Virus record (IMG/VR): IMGVR_UViG_3300044739_000008
Location: 1-50,925 of that record
Reading direction: 5' to 3' (one strand)
DNA: 50,925 bases
Origin: a virus
This document shows, one piece after another, positions 6,421 to 13,084 of the stretch. Within the stretch, counting starts at the first letter, position 1; each line of letters opens with the position of its first letter. The notes under the pieces are model-generated. The model saw nothing but the letters and a program-made list of their open reading frames with translations. It was not told the origin of the DNA and did no database searches. A program made the position numbers and the translations under genes.

Positions 6421-9400
6421 TGTGCTACCTCCTCGTCAGTGACAGAGATGACCGCGAAGTCGGTGACGTATATCTCGCGGGCGGCTCGCCACGATGGCTT
6501 GTACCCTTGTACCCACACCACGTCCTTTTCGAGCGTGGTGCCCCAGATCGGCCGCTTGAACTGCGGGTAACGCCAGCGGTCGAATCGAAGTCTCAGAAGC
6601 TCCTTGCCGTCATCGCCGAGCATGAGCAGGAACTCGCGCAGATGCGGGTCTTTCATCGTCGCCTCGTCTAGCTCGGTGCCATGCGCGCGGTTCGTCTCGA
6701 AGATGTCGCGCAGGTTCCGGTTGAGGGCGACTCCTACCCAGGTGACCGTCTCCTTCAAGCCCTCGCCGTAGGGGACATCGAGAGAGGAGTGCGTCGGCGC
6801 GGTCATCGTCTCGCTCGCCTCGATCGCCTCGCGCGCGATGGCGATGCGCTTGTCGATCTCGAAGATGCCGAGCGGGTCGTCTGAGGCGCCGAACTCCTTG
6901 ATGCCCTCGATCGTCTTGGGGCCGATCCCCTTGACCTCGATCATGTCCTCCCAGGCGGTCCAGCGGCGCCGTCCCGGCGTCCTGACGATCTCCTCGGCGA
7001 GCGCGTCACCGACCTTCGGCAGCTGCTTGTAGCCCATGCGGACCTTCCCGCCGTCGCGCACCGGCGTCCAGTCGAGCGCCTTGCCTCCGAGCTTCGGCGG
7101 CGTGGCCTTGATGGCGTGCGCGTCGGCGTCTCGGAGGAGCGGGACGCGGGCGCCGTCGCCCATCGCTCGAAGCGCAGCCGCGTAGAACACCTCAGGGTGG
7201 TGCTGCTTGATCCACTGGCACTGGTAGCTGATCATCCCGTAGGCGAGCGAGTGCGCCAGGTTGAAGGAGTAGGCGCCCGCCGTTATGAGGCTCATCCAGA
7301 GCGCGTAGACCTTGTCGGGCTCGAAGTCCGGGTGCCGCCTCGCGGCGCCGTCTAGGAACTCCTGCCGCTTGCGGTTGAACGCCTGCTCGCCTTCCTTCTT
7401 GGCGATGATCTTGCGGATCGCGGCTGCGGCGGTCCAGTCGAAGTCGCCGACCTCCCGGACAATCCTGAGTATCTGTTCCTGGTAGACGATCTGGTGGTTG
7501 GTGAACCCGAGGATCGGCTCAAGGGACGGGTGCCAGCGCTCCGGCTCGACGTCACCGCGCTTGACCTGGACATACGCCTCGGCGGCGCCGTTGTGGAGCG
7601 GTCCCGGTCGTGCGATCGCGGGGACGAGGCACACCTCATCGAAGTTGTCGGGCTTGAGTTCGTTGTTGATGAGCCGGGTCGCCTGCCCCTCATACTGGAA
7701 GATGCCGATCACGTCGCCTCGGCGGAAGCCGTCGAGCGTCGTCTGGTCGTCCAGCGGGAGATCGTACATGTCCTGTAGTTCGAGCCCGAGCCACGTACAG
7801 GCGTAGTTGATCAGCGTCATCGTGTTGAGTCCGAGGTAGTCCATCTTCAGGAGCCCCAGGCGCTCGGCGTCCTTGAGATCGACGGACACAACCTCGATCT
7901 CGTGCCCCTTGATCGTCCGCTGGTACACCGGCGCGACCTTCCGCACGTCCCCGAGGACGAGCCCGGCAGCGTGTACGCCGAAGCCCTTGACGTTGCCTTC
8001 GAGATCGGCGGCGCGGCGTAGCTCGGGATAGCGCTCCATGACCTCGCGCGACTCCTCGAACTGCTCCACCGTGTCCTCGATCGTCGCCGACGCGCGCAGG
8101 TCGCCGGACGAGCGCTCGATGAGTTGGTCTTTGATCACCTTCACGTCCCAGTCCGGGACGTTGTAGACGCGGGCGACGTCATCCAGGCTGTTCTTGGATC
8201 GGTAGTAGGTGAAGGTCCCGAGGTTGTACACCCGGCCCTCGCCGTACTTGCGCACCAGGTACTCGCGGAGCTTCCAGCGCGTCTCCGAGTCGAAGTCGAG
8301 ATCAATGTCGGGTAGGTCGTGCCGGTTCGCATCAATGAATCGCTCGAACACCAACTGGTGGAACACGATCGGATCGACCTCCGTGATGCGCAGGAGGTAG
8401 GCGACGAGGGACGCCGCAGCCGAGCCTCGCCCCGGCCCGACCGCGACACCGTGATCCTTGGCCCAGACAACGGAGTCGGCGACCACGACGAAGTACCACT
8501 CAAAGCCCTTGGACTCGATCATCTCCATCTCATACAGCAGGCGCTTCCGGTACTCCTCGCGCTTCGCCGGAGCGAGCTTGTGGATGCCCCGATAGCGCCA
8601 GCCGTCCTTGATCCAGTCGCGCCAGAGGCTCCGCAGGTCCGAGTAGCCGGGAGGCAGCGGGTACTCGATCATGGGCAGTTGCGGGAGCGTCACGTTGCAA
8701 TCCTGGGCGATCGTCTCGGTGTTGAGGATCGCCTCGCGCGCGGCCTCGCGGCTCATCCCAGTCGCCACGAGTCGGCGGAACAGGACGTTGTCGTTGATCG
8801 GCGGGCAGAGCGGCGCGTCATAGCCCCAGTCGCGCTCAAGCTCCTCCAACGACCGCTTCTCACCCGGTCGGGTGTTGTGGAGTATCTTCTGAACCTCGGA
8901 TTCCTCAGGCGCCGTGTAGTGGCAATCAAGATCGGCGACGAGCGGGATGCCGGTGGCGCGGCTGATCCGCTCGATCATCGGATTAGCCTGGCGTGTCTTC
9001 TCAAGCTCGGGGAAGGCCTGAACCTCCAGGAAGTAGCGGTCACCGAAGTTCGAGCGGAAGCGCTCGGCGACTCCGAGCCCGCGCTTGTAGCTCGCGTCCT
9101 CGGGCTCGACCAGCTTGCCGCCGACGAGGGACGTGAACAGGAGCGAGCCCTGACAACCGCTCATGACGATGAGCCCGCTCCCCTCCTCCGCCAGCATCTC
9201 CTCGCTGACGGTCGGCTCGCTGTAGAACCCCTCGGAGTAGGAGCGCGAGACGAGGCTGATGAGGTTGCCGTAGCCCTCCTGGTCCTTGGCGAGGATCGTC
9301 AGGTGATTCTTCTTGCGGGTCCGGTTCGTCTCGTCCACGGCGCCGGTGTACAACTCGCATCCGAAGATCGGCTTGATGCCCTCGGCCTTCGCCGCCTTTT

Positions 9401-9779
9401 CGAGCTTGACGTGCGACGCCATGTTGCCGTGCTCGGTGAGCGCGAGCGCCGACATCCCTAGCTCGGCGGCTCGCCGCACGTGCGCCTCGGGTAGCTGGTA
9501 GCCATCGAGGTAGCTGAAGGTGGAGTGGTGGTGGAGCGAGACGAACCGCTGCGGCTTCAGGTTCCCGTTCTTGTCCCGCCGCACGCCCACCGGCGTCTTG
9601 TGCTCGTGAGCGTGCGGCTCCTCCTTGACCTCGCCTCGGAAGCCGAGCTTGCCGGCGCCGACCTGCGCGCCGGAGGAGCCCTGTCGATGGCTGTGGGTCG
9701 TGTCCTCGTCGGGATCACGCCACGAGCCCGAGGAGCCCTTGCCGGCGCGAGGGATGCGGACGTTCCGGCTCACCACCAC
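6327..9779 (-). CDS. dnaE: DNA polymerase III alpha subunit (DnaE-type) with PHP domain
   Basis: Replicative C-family polymerase, 1,150 aa. A 75-residue charged linker precedes the PHP domain. PHP metal residues all appear present: H83/H85 and D92 (LHHHSTFSYLDG), H117 (LTEHGNM), E in IFGCELY, C in MSGCQG and the D-C-H of VADLDCHYT, so an active PHP proofreading nuclease is plausible. The palm motif PDIDLDFD is near residues 489-496, followed by DxFQYEGQ-type fingers and an HhH segment (IEVKGIGPKTIEGIKEF). No separate epsilon or beta clamp is seen in the window. Three tandem GTG codons (9779, 9776, 9773) overlap the upstream stop; 9773 (GTGA) may be the true start. The last 31 codons overlap the Acb2-like gene. 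Confidence 0.95.
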   Translation of the reverse strand: MVVSRNVRIPRAGKGSSGSWRDPDEDTTHSHRQGSSGAQVGAGKLGFRGEVKEEPHAHEHKTPVGVRRDKNGNLKPQRFVSLHHHSTFSYLDGYQLPEAHVRRAAELGMSALALTEHGNMASHVKLEKAAKAEGIKPIFGCELYTGAVDETNRTRKKNHLTILAKDQEGYGNLISLVSRSYSEGFYSEPTVSEEMLAEEGSGLIVMSGCQGSLLFTSLVGGKLVEPEDASYKRGLGVAERFRSNFGDRYFLEVQAFPELEKTRQANPMIERISRATGIPLVADLDCHYTAPEESEVQKILHNTRPGEKRSLEELERDWGYDAPLCPPINDNVLFRRLVATGMSREAAREAILNTETIAQDCNVTLPQLPMIEYPLPPGYSDLRSLWRDWIKDGWRYRGIHKLAPAKREEYRKRLLYEMEMIESKGFEWYFVVVADSVVWAKDHGVAVGPGRGSAAASLVAYLLRITEVDPIVFHQLVFERFIDANRHDLPDIDLDFDSETRWKLREYLVRKYGEGRVYNLGTFTYYRSKNSLDDVARVYNVPDWDVKVIKDQLIERSSGDLRASATIEDTVEQFEESREVMERYPELRRAADLEGNVKGFGVHAAGLVLGDVRKVAPVYQRTIKGHEIEVVSVDLKDAERLGLLKMDYLGLNTMTLINYACTWLGLELQDMYDLPLDDQTTLDGFRRGDVIGIFQYEGQATRLINNELKPDNFDEVCLVPAIARPGPLHNGAAEAYVQVKRGDVEPERWHPSLEPILGFTNHQIVYQEQILRIVREVGDFDWTAAAAIRKIIAKKEGEQAFNRKRQEFLDGAARRHPDFEPDKVYALWMSLITAGAYSFNLAHSLAYGMISYQCQWIKQHHPEVFYAAALRAMGDGARVPLLRDADAHAIKATPPKLGGKALDWTPVRDGGKVRMGYKQLPKVGDALAEEIVRTPGRRRWTAWEDMIEVKGIGPKTIEGIKEFGASDDPLGIFEIDKRIAIAREAIEASETMTAPTHSSLDVPYGEGLKETVTWVGVALNRNLRDIFETNRAHGTELDEATMKDPHLREFLLMLGDDGKELLRLRFDRWRYPQFKRPIWGTTLEKDVVWVQGYKPSWRAAREIYVTDFAVISVTDEEVAQWNQATSKTGSPSTRRTRPKVRFTRRSAIAA

Positions 9780-10135
9780 CCGCCTTCGCCGTCGCGGTTC
9801 TTGCCCTGGACGGCGCGGACGGCGAACACGACGAAGTTGATCATGTCGATCAGGTCGTCAATCTTGTACTCCATCGACTCGACGTCATCTGGATCGTAGT
9901 CCCAGAGATCGTCCCACGCTCGCTCGACGCGCTCCCGGATACGGAACAGGCAGCCGCGCCATCCGAACCGGCGCCAGTTGTCCTTGTAGCGGACGTTGCG
10001 CTGGTCATAGACCTTGAGCGCCTTGAGCATGATCTCGTGCTGGAGTCTCAGCGCCTCGTTCCCGTTGAAGTAGACCGTCACGCCGTCCGTCTCGGCGTTG
10101 TCCTCCCAACGCAGCTGGTTGCCCTCCTCGATCAC
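9770..10135 (-). CDS. Nmad1/DUF1599-like nucleotide-associated protein (121 aa)
   Basis: From the GTG at 10135 (GGAGGT site; GTGA overlap with the upstream stop) the product is 121 aa. The core YKDNWRRFGWRGCLFRI, then an acidic stretch and DDLIDMINFVVFAV, resembles the all-alpha Nucleotide modification associated domain 1 (DUF1599), related in fold to MazG-type NTP pyrophosphatases. Acidic residues of the DDLxDxxN motif could bind magnesium. It is the last gene of the metabolic cluster, directly before dnaE, which fits nucleotide-pool work. The assignment is tentative. Confidence 0.55.
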   Translation of the reverse strand: MIEEGNQLRWEDNAETDGVTVYFNGNEALRLQHEIMLKALKVYDQRNVRYKDNWRRFGWRGCLFRIRERVERAWDDLWDYDPDDVESMEYKIDDLIDMINFVVFAVRAVQGKNRDGEGGWW

Positions 10136-10491
10136 GGGCGGACCTCCACGCGGATCGCGTTGGCTGCGAACTCCAGCCAACAGCGGTTGCTCTCGGGCGA
10201 GTCGCGCACGCAGAAGTCGGACGCGGCGCACGTGACGTATCGACCGGCGCCGACGCGGACGGCGAGATGGGCGAGCCCGATGTCCCGGACCGGCCACCGG
10301 CCCTCCTCCGTCGCCACGACGTGGATGGCCGGATCGGTCGCCACCCCTCCGTCAAACCAGCGGACACGCCAACCCTTCGGCACCGCCTCCTCCGGCGCGA
10401 TCTCCTCGAAGCCGATCAGCTTGAAGAACTCCGTCAGGTCGCCGTCCCCTATGCGGAACATCGGCACCTGGAACGTGATGTGGTCGATCAT
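10132..10491 (-). CDS. VOC/glyoxalase-fold protein (119 aa)
   Basis: Begins MIDHITFQVPMFRIGDGDLT, the opening beta strand of a vicinal-oxygen-chelate half-barrel, then FFKLIGFEEI, GWRVRWFDGG and IGLAHLAVRVG, with a late WLEFAANAIRVEV strand carrying the usual acidic metal ligand. Possible metal ligands are H4, H81-type (LAHLAV) and the E of WLEF. One VOC module in 119 aa would dimerise. ATGA overlaps link it to the SDR before and the Nmad1-like gene after. The substrate is unknown. Confidence 0.7.
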   Translation of the reverse strand: MIDHITFQVPMFRIGDGDLTEFFKLIGFEEIAPEEAVPKGWRVRWFDGGVATDPAIHVVATEEGRWPVRDIGLAHLAVRVGAGRYVTCAASDFCVRDSPESNRCWLEFAANAIRVEVRP

Positions 10492-11297
10492 CGGCTACCT
10501 CCGTACAGGTTGAGCCCTTGCCCGCTGAGCCACCGCATCGGTAGCTCCTCCACGAGGATGCGGACCACCTGGCCGATCTCGCGGGGTGTCAAGGCGTCGG
10601 GCATCTTCAGGTCCTTGCGCGCGTAGTCGTCCGCCTCCTCGCGGGTCCAGCCTCGCGCCTCCATCACACCGGCCTGGACTACCTCCCACATGGGCGTCCC
10701 CTCCACGTGGTAGGGGTGAACTACGTGGACGTAGTAGCCCATGTCGGTTAGCTCCCACCCGAGCGTCCGGGCGGCCATCGCCAGTCCGGCCTTCGCCGCG
10801 CAGTACGCCGTCCCGTTTGTGAACGGGTGATCGTGGGCGTAGCTCCCGACGAAGATGATGTGACGCGCGAGCGCGGCGGACCGCTCGCGGTCCTGCCAGT
10901 GGGTGTGCTCGGCGGCTTGGACGAACCTCCGAGCGCACTCCAGCGGAAGCTCCAAGCACCCGCGTAGGATGCGTCGCATCTCATAGTCCTTCATCTCGGC
11001 GAACGCCGTCTTGCCGGTCGTCCCGAGCGTGATGATGAGCGCGTCCGCCTCCCACTTCTGAAACTCCTGGTAGCTGGGCGCGTCATAGAAGGCGTAGGTG
11101 CCCGCCTCATAGCCGAACTCCTCGGCGGTGTCGCCGTGCATCTGGGCGGCGCCCTTCGGCCTCGTCGGCGAGCCGCGCAGGCAGTCATCCATCGTCACCG
11201 CCCAGTTCCACAGGTCCAGTTCGTCGGCAATCGCCTCGCCGATGTTCCCCGAGTCGGGCTTGGCGCCGAGAATGACGGCGCGGTTCCTACCTTCCAT
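10488..11297 (-). CDS. Short-chain dehydrogenase/reductase (269 aa)
   Basis: Classical SDR layout: an N-terminal nucleotide-binding turn ILGAKPDSGNIGEAIA (a variant of TGxxxGIG), a serine in IIFVGSYAHD (S152), and the YCAAK catalytic pair Y165/K169, followed by VHVVHPYHVEGTP and a substrate lid. The length is normal for SDRs. A good GGAGAG ribosome site precedes the ATG. The neighbours are a HAD phosphatase and an FAD/NAD-binding protein upstream and a VOC protein downstream, so it probably belongs to a short biosynthetic or redox pathway. The substrate cannot be read from sequence. Confidence 0.85.
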   Translation of the reverse strand: MEGRNRAVILGAKPDSGNIGEAIADELDLWNWAVTMDDCLRGSPTRPKGAAQMHGDTAEEFGYEAGTYAFYDAPSYQEFQKWEADALIITLGTTGKTAFAEMKDYEMRRILRGCLELPLECARRFVQAAEHTHWQDRERSAALARHIIFVGSYAHDHPFTNGTAYCAAKAGLAMAARTLGWELTDMGYYVHVVHPYHVEGTPMWEVVQAGVMEARGWTREEADDYARKDLKMPDALTPREIGQVVRILVEELPMRWLSGQGLNLYGGSR

Positions 11298-11946
11298 GTT
11301 GCTCTCTCCATTCGCTTAGACGAGCCTTGAGCAGGGCGGTCCCGGCTCGAAGGTCATCGATGTTCCTGTGCCAGGTGTTCTCGCGGTTCCAGATCGTCGC
11401 GCGCTTGATCGTCACGTCGCCGAACAGGTGGTGAGCCTCGTCCAGCTTCCAGACGAGGTCATCGACCACGGCCACGACGCGCTCGGGCTCGACGCGCTCC
11501 CGTAGGTCCCGGTACTTGTCCGGTCCATACAGCAGGTAGTTGTAGCCGATGCTGTGACGATCGAGCCAGGCGCGCGTGTCCGGGTCGATGCTGTCGTGCT
11601 TGAGGTAGGGGCGCGTCGTCGTGAGCCAGACCTCCGCGCCGTCGAACATCGTGTGGTTGACGAACTCGGCGGCGCCGGGGTAGGCGGGCATCGAGCGCTT
11701 CTGGGCGCCCTGTCGGTAGGCGAGCTTGATGTCCCGGAAGGTCCGGTCATCGACGCCAAACGTCCCGGTGAACCAGGCGCGGAAGGGCTCGCCGCCGCCG
11801 TACAGCATGCGGCCAGCGGGAAGGTACTCCACGTTGAGGTAGCCCGTGGCGAACCTGATGAAGTGCGCGTGGTAGTCGCCGAGCGTCCCGTCGATGTCCA
11901 CGGCGACTACCGGCTTGATCGGTTGTCCACAGCCGCTACAGAGCAC
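11287..11946 (-). CDS. HAD-family phosphatase, 5'-nucleotidase-like (219 aa)
   Basis: The HAD motif I VAVDIDGTLGD gives nucleophile D17 and D19 (numbering from the GTG at 11946). Motif II is the threonine run AEVWLTTTRPY, and motif IV is VVAVVDDLVWKL. A cap insertion with YGGGEPFRAWF lies between motifs I and II. It resembles the NT5C-type deoxynucleotidase branch used by phages in nucleotide salvage. The GTG start has AGGGAGG at six bases and gives an N-terminal CSGCG pair; an ATG at 11970 is the alternative. It overlaps both neighbours. Confidence 0.78.
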   Translation of the reverse strand: MLCSGCGQPIKPVVAVDIDGTLGDYHAHFIRFATGYLNVEYLPAGRMLYGGGEPFRAWFTGTFGVDDRTFRDIKLAYRQGAQKRSMPAYPGAAEFVNHTMFDGAEVWLTTTRPYLKHDSIDPDTRAWLDRHSIGYNYLLYGPDKYRDLRERVEPERVVAVVDDLVWKLDEAHHLFGDVTIKRATIWNRENTWHRNIDDLRAGTALLKARLSEWREQHGR

Positions 11947-12700
11947 GCAGTGCCTCCCTCGCTCGGTCATACGCCTCGTGGACGAGCACGCCGCGCTTCC
12001 ATTGGCCGAAGCGCCCGACGCGGAGGACGCCGGGGTGGCAGTCGCAGTTCGTGTAGAGAGGCTTGAACCCCTCGTACACCGTCCGGTTATGCGGCAGGTC
12101 CGCGTGCTCCGTCGAGCCGTGCCCGAACAGGAGGCTGGTCCGGTAGTAGGCGTCGGACTCCTGACCGTTGTAGATCACGCACGGGTCGCCGAGCATCTCA
12201 CAGATGTCGCGGTGCTCGCGCTCGATCCAGACGCGCTTCGCCTTGAAGCGATGATGAGGGCTCGGGCAGTACGCGGTCGGCGGGATCGAGGAGATGACGC
12301 AGCCGTCCTCCTCCGCGAGCGCCGCCATCGCCTGTACGTCGATGAGCCGCTCCTCGATGTACGGCGAGTAGGCGCCCCACAAGCCCTCATAGGCTCGCTT
12401 CATGTCCCAGGCGGGCCGGAGCCCGACCGGAAACGAATCCCACGAGCAGTCGGCGTCCGCCGCGCCGTACAGCTTCAGCGCGTAGCCCTCCCGCGTCCCG
12501 AGCTTCTCAAACTTGATGTGAGCCTCGGGCTCGTCGTCGGTCACGCCGGGGATCGGCTCGTGGATGTAGATCGCTCCGGGCATATCGCTCATCTGGCGCC
12601 GGGTCGCCAGGATACGAACCTGGTGCCCGGCGCCCTTCGCCGCGTGGGCCGCGAGGAGCCCTGCCGGTCCGCATCCGAGGATGGTGACCTTACTCGCCAT
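11936..12700 (-). CDS. FAD/NAD(P)-binding oxidoreductase-like protein (254 aa)
   Basis: Starts MASKVTILGCGPAGLLAAHA, a textbook GxGxxG dinucleotide-binding Rossmann motif, followed by IRILATRR-like second strand positions. Later parts contain several cysteines and histidines (CDCHPGVLRVGRFGQW) near the C-terminus. The length is short for a complete two-domain flavoprotein. The ATG at 12700 with a GGGGAGAGG site is chosen; the frame upstream to 12874 is low-complexity shadow. It leads the HAD-SDR-VOC cluster, so a redox step acting with them is inferred. Confidence 0.75.
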   Translation of the reverse strand: MASKVTILGCGPAGLLAAHAAKGAGHQVRILATRRQMSDMPGAIYIHEPIPGVTDDEPEAHIKFEKLGTREGYALKLYGAADADCSWDSFPVGLRPAWDMKRAYEGLWGAYSPYIEERLIDVQAMAALAEEDGCVISSIPPTAYCPSPHHRFKAKRVWIEREHRDICEMLGDPCVIYNGQESDAYYRTSLLFGHGSTEHADLPHNRTVYEGFKPLYTNCDCHPGVLRVGRFGQWKRGVLVHEAYDRAREALRAL

Positions 12701-12953
12701 GGATCGCCTCTCCCCTCCCGCAGTGAACGCCGACCAGAAAGGCGTGCGCGAGGAGCGTGTTGATCGACGGCTGGGCTCGTGGGTCCAGGTCCGGGACCGT
12801 CTGAGGTAGCCGCTGCTCAACGCAGAACTTGACGAAGTCGGCCATGGCGGCGGGATCGACCTGAGCCGACTCATAGACAGCGATCATCCCACCGGCCTCG
12901 CCTCGGACCTTCATGACTTTCTCGGCCCGCTCGATGTGCTCGCCCGAGATCAT
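12690..12953 (-). CDS. Hypothetical protein (87 aa)
   Basis: Begins MISGEHIERAEKVMKVRGEA, helical, with a later FVKFCVEQRLPQTVPDLD segment and C-terminal AFLVGVHCGRGEAIHG. No family recognised. The ATG at 12953 (GGTGGAGTC site) overlaps the stop of the 44-aa zinc-ribbon gene. The longer frame to 13079 is that gene's shadow. Confidence 0.7.
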   Translation of the reverse strand: MISGEHIERAEKVMKVRGEAGGMIAVYESAQVDPAAMADFVKFCVEQRLPQTVPDLDPRAQPSINTLLAHAFLVGVHCGRGEAIHGE

Positions 12954-13084
12954 GACTCCACCACGACCGGCTCCGTGCGGCGCTCGCCGCAGCGTGGGCA
13001 CTGACCCTTCCAGACGTGCATCGCGCCCGGATCGTCGTGCTCGGGGAACATCAGCGAACAGACCAGACAACGGAACCACTTCAT
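12950..13084 (-). CDS. Zinc-ribbon peptide (44 aa)
   Basis: A very short gene. The ATG at 13084 sits behind CAAGGAGGTCCC and overlaps the primase stop (ATGA); its TGA overlaps the next ATG. The product starts MKWFRCLVCSLMFPEHDDPG and has a second pair CPRCG, so C6xxC9 and C29xxC32 form a complete zinc ribbon. It may bind the primase-helicase or DNA, but this is an inference. Confidence 0.7.
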   Translation of the reverse strand: MKWFRCLVCSLMFPEHDDPGAMHVWKGQCPRCGERRTEPVVVES

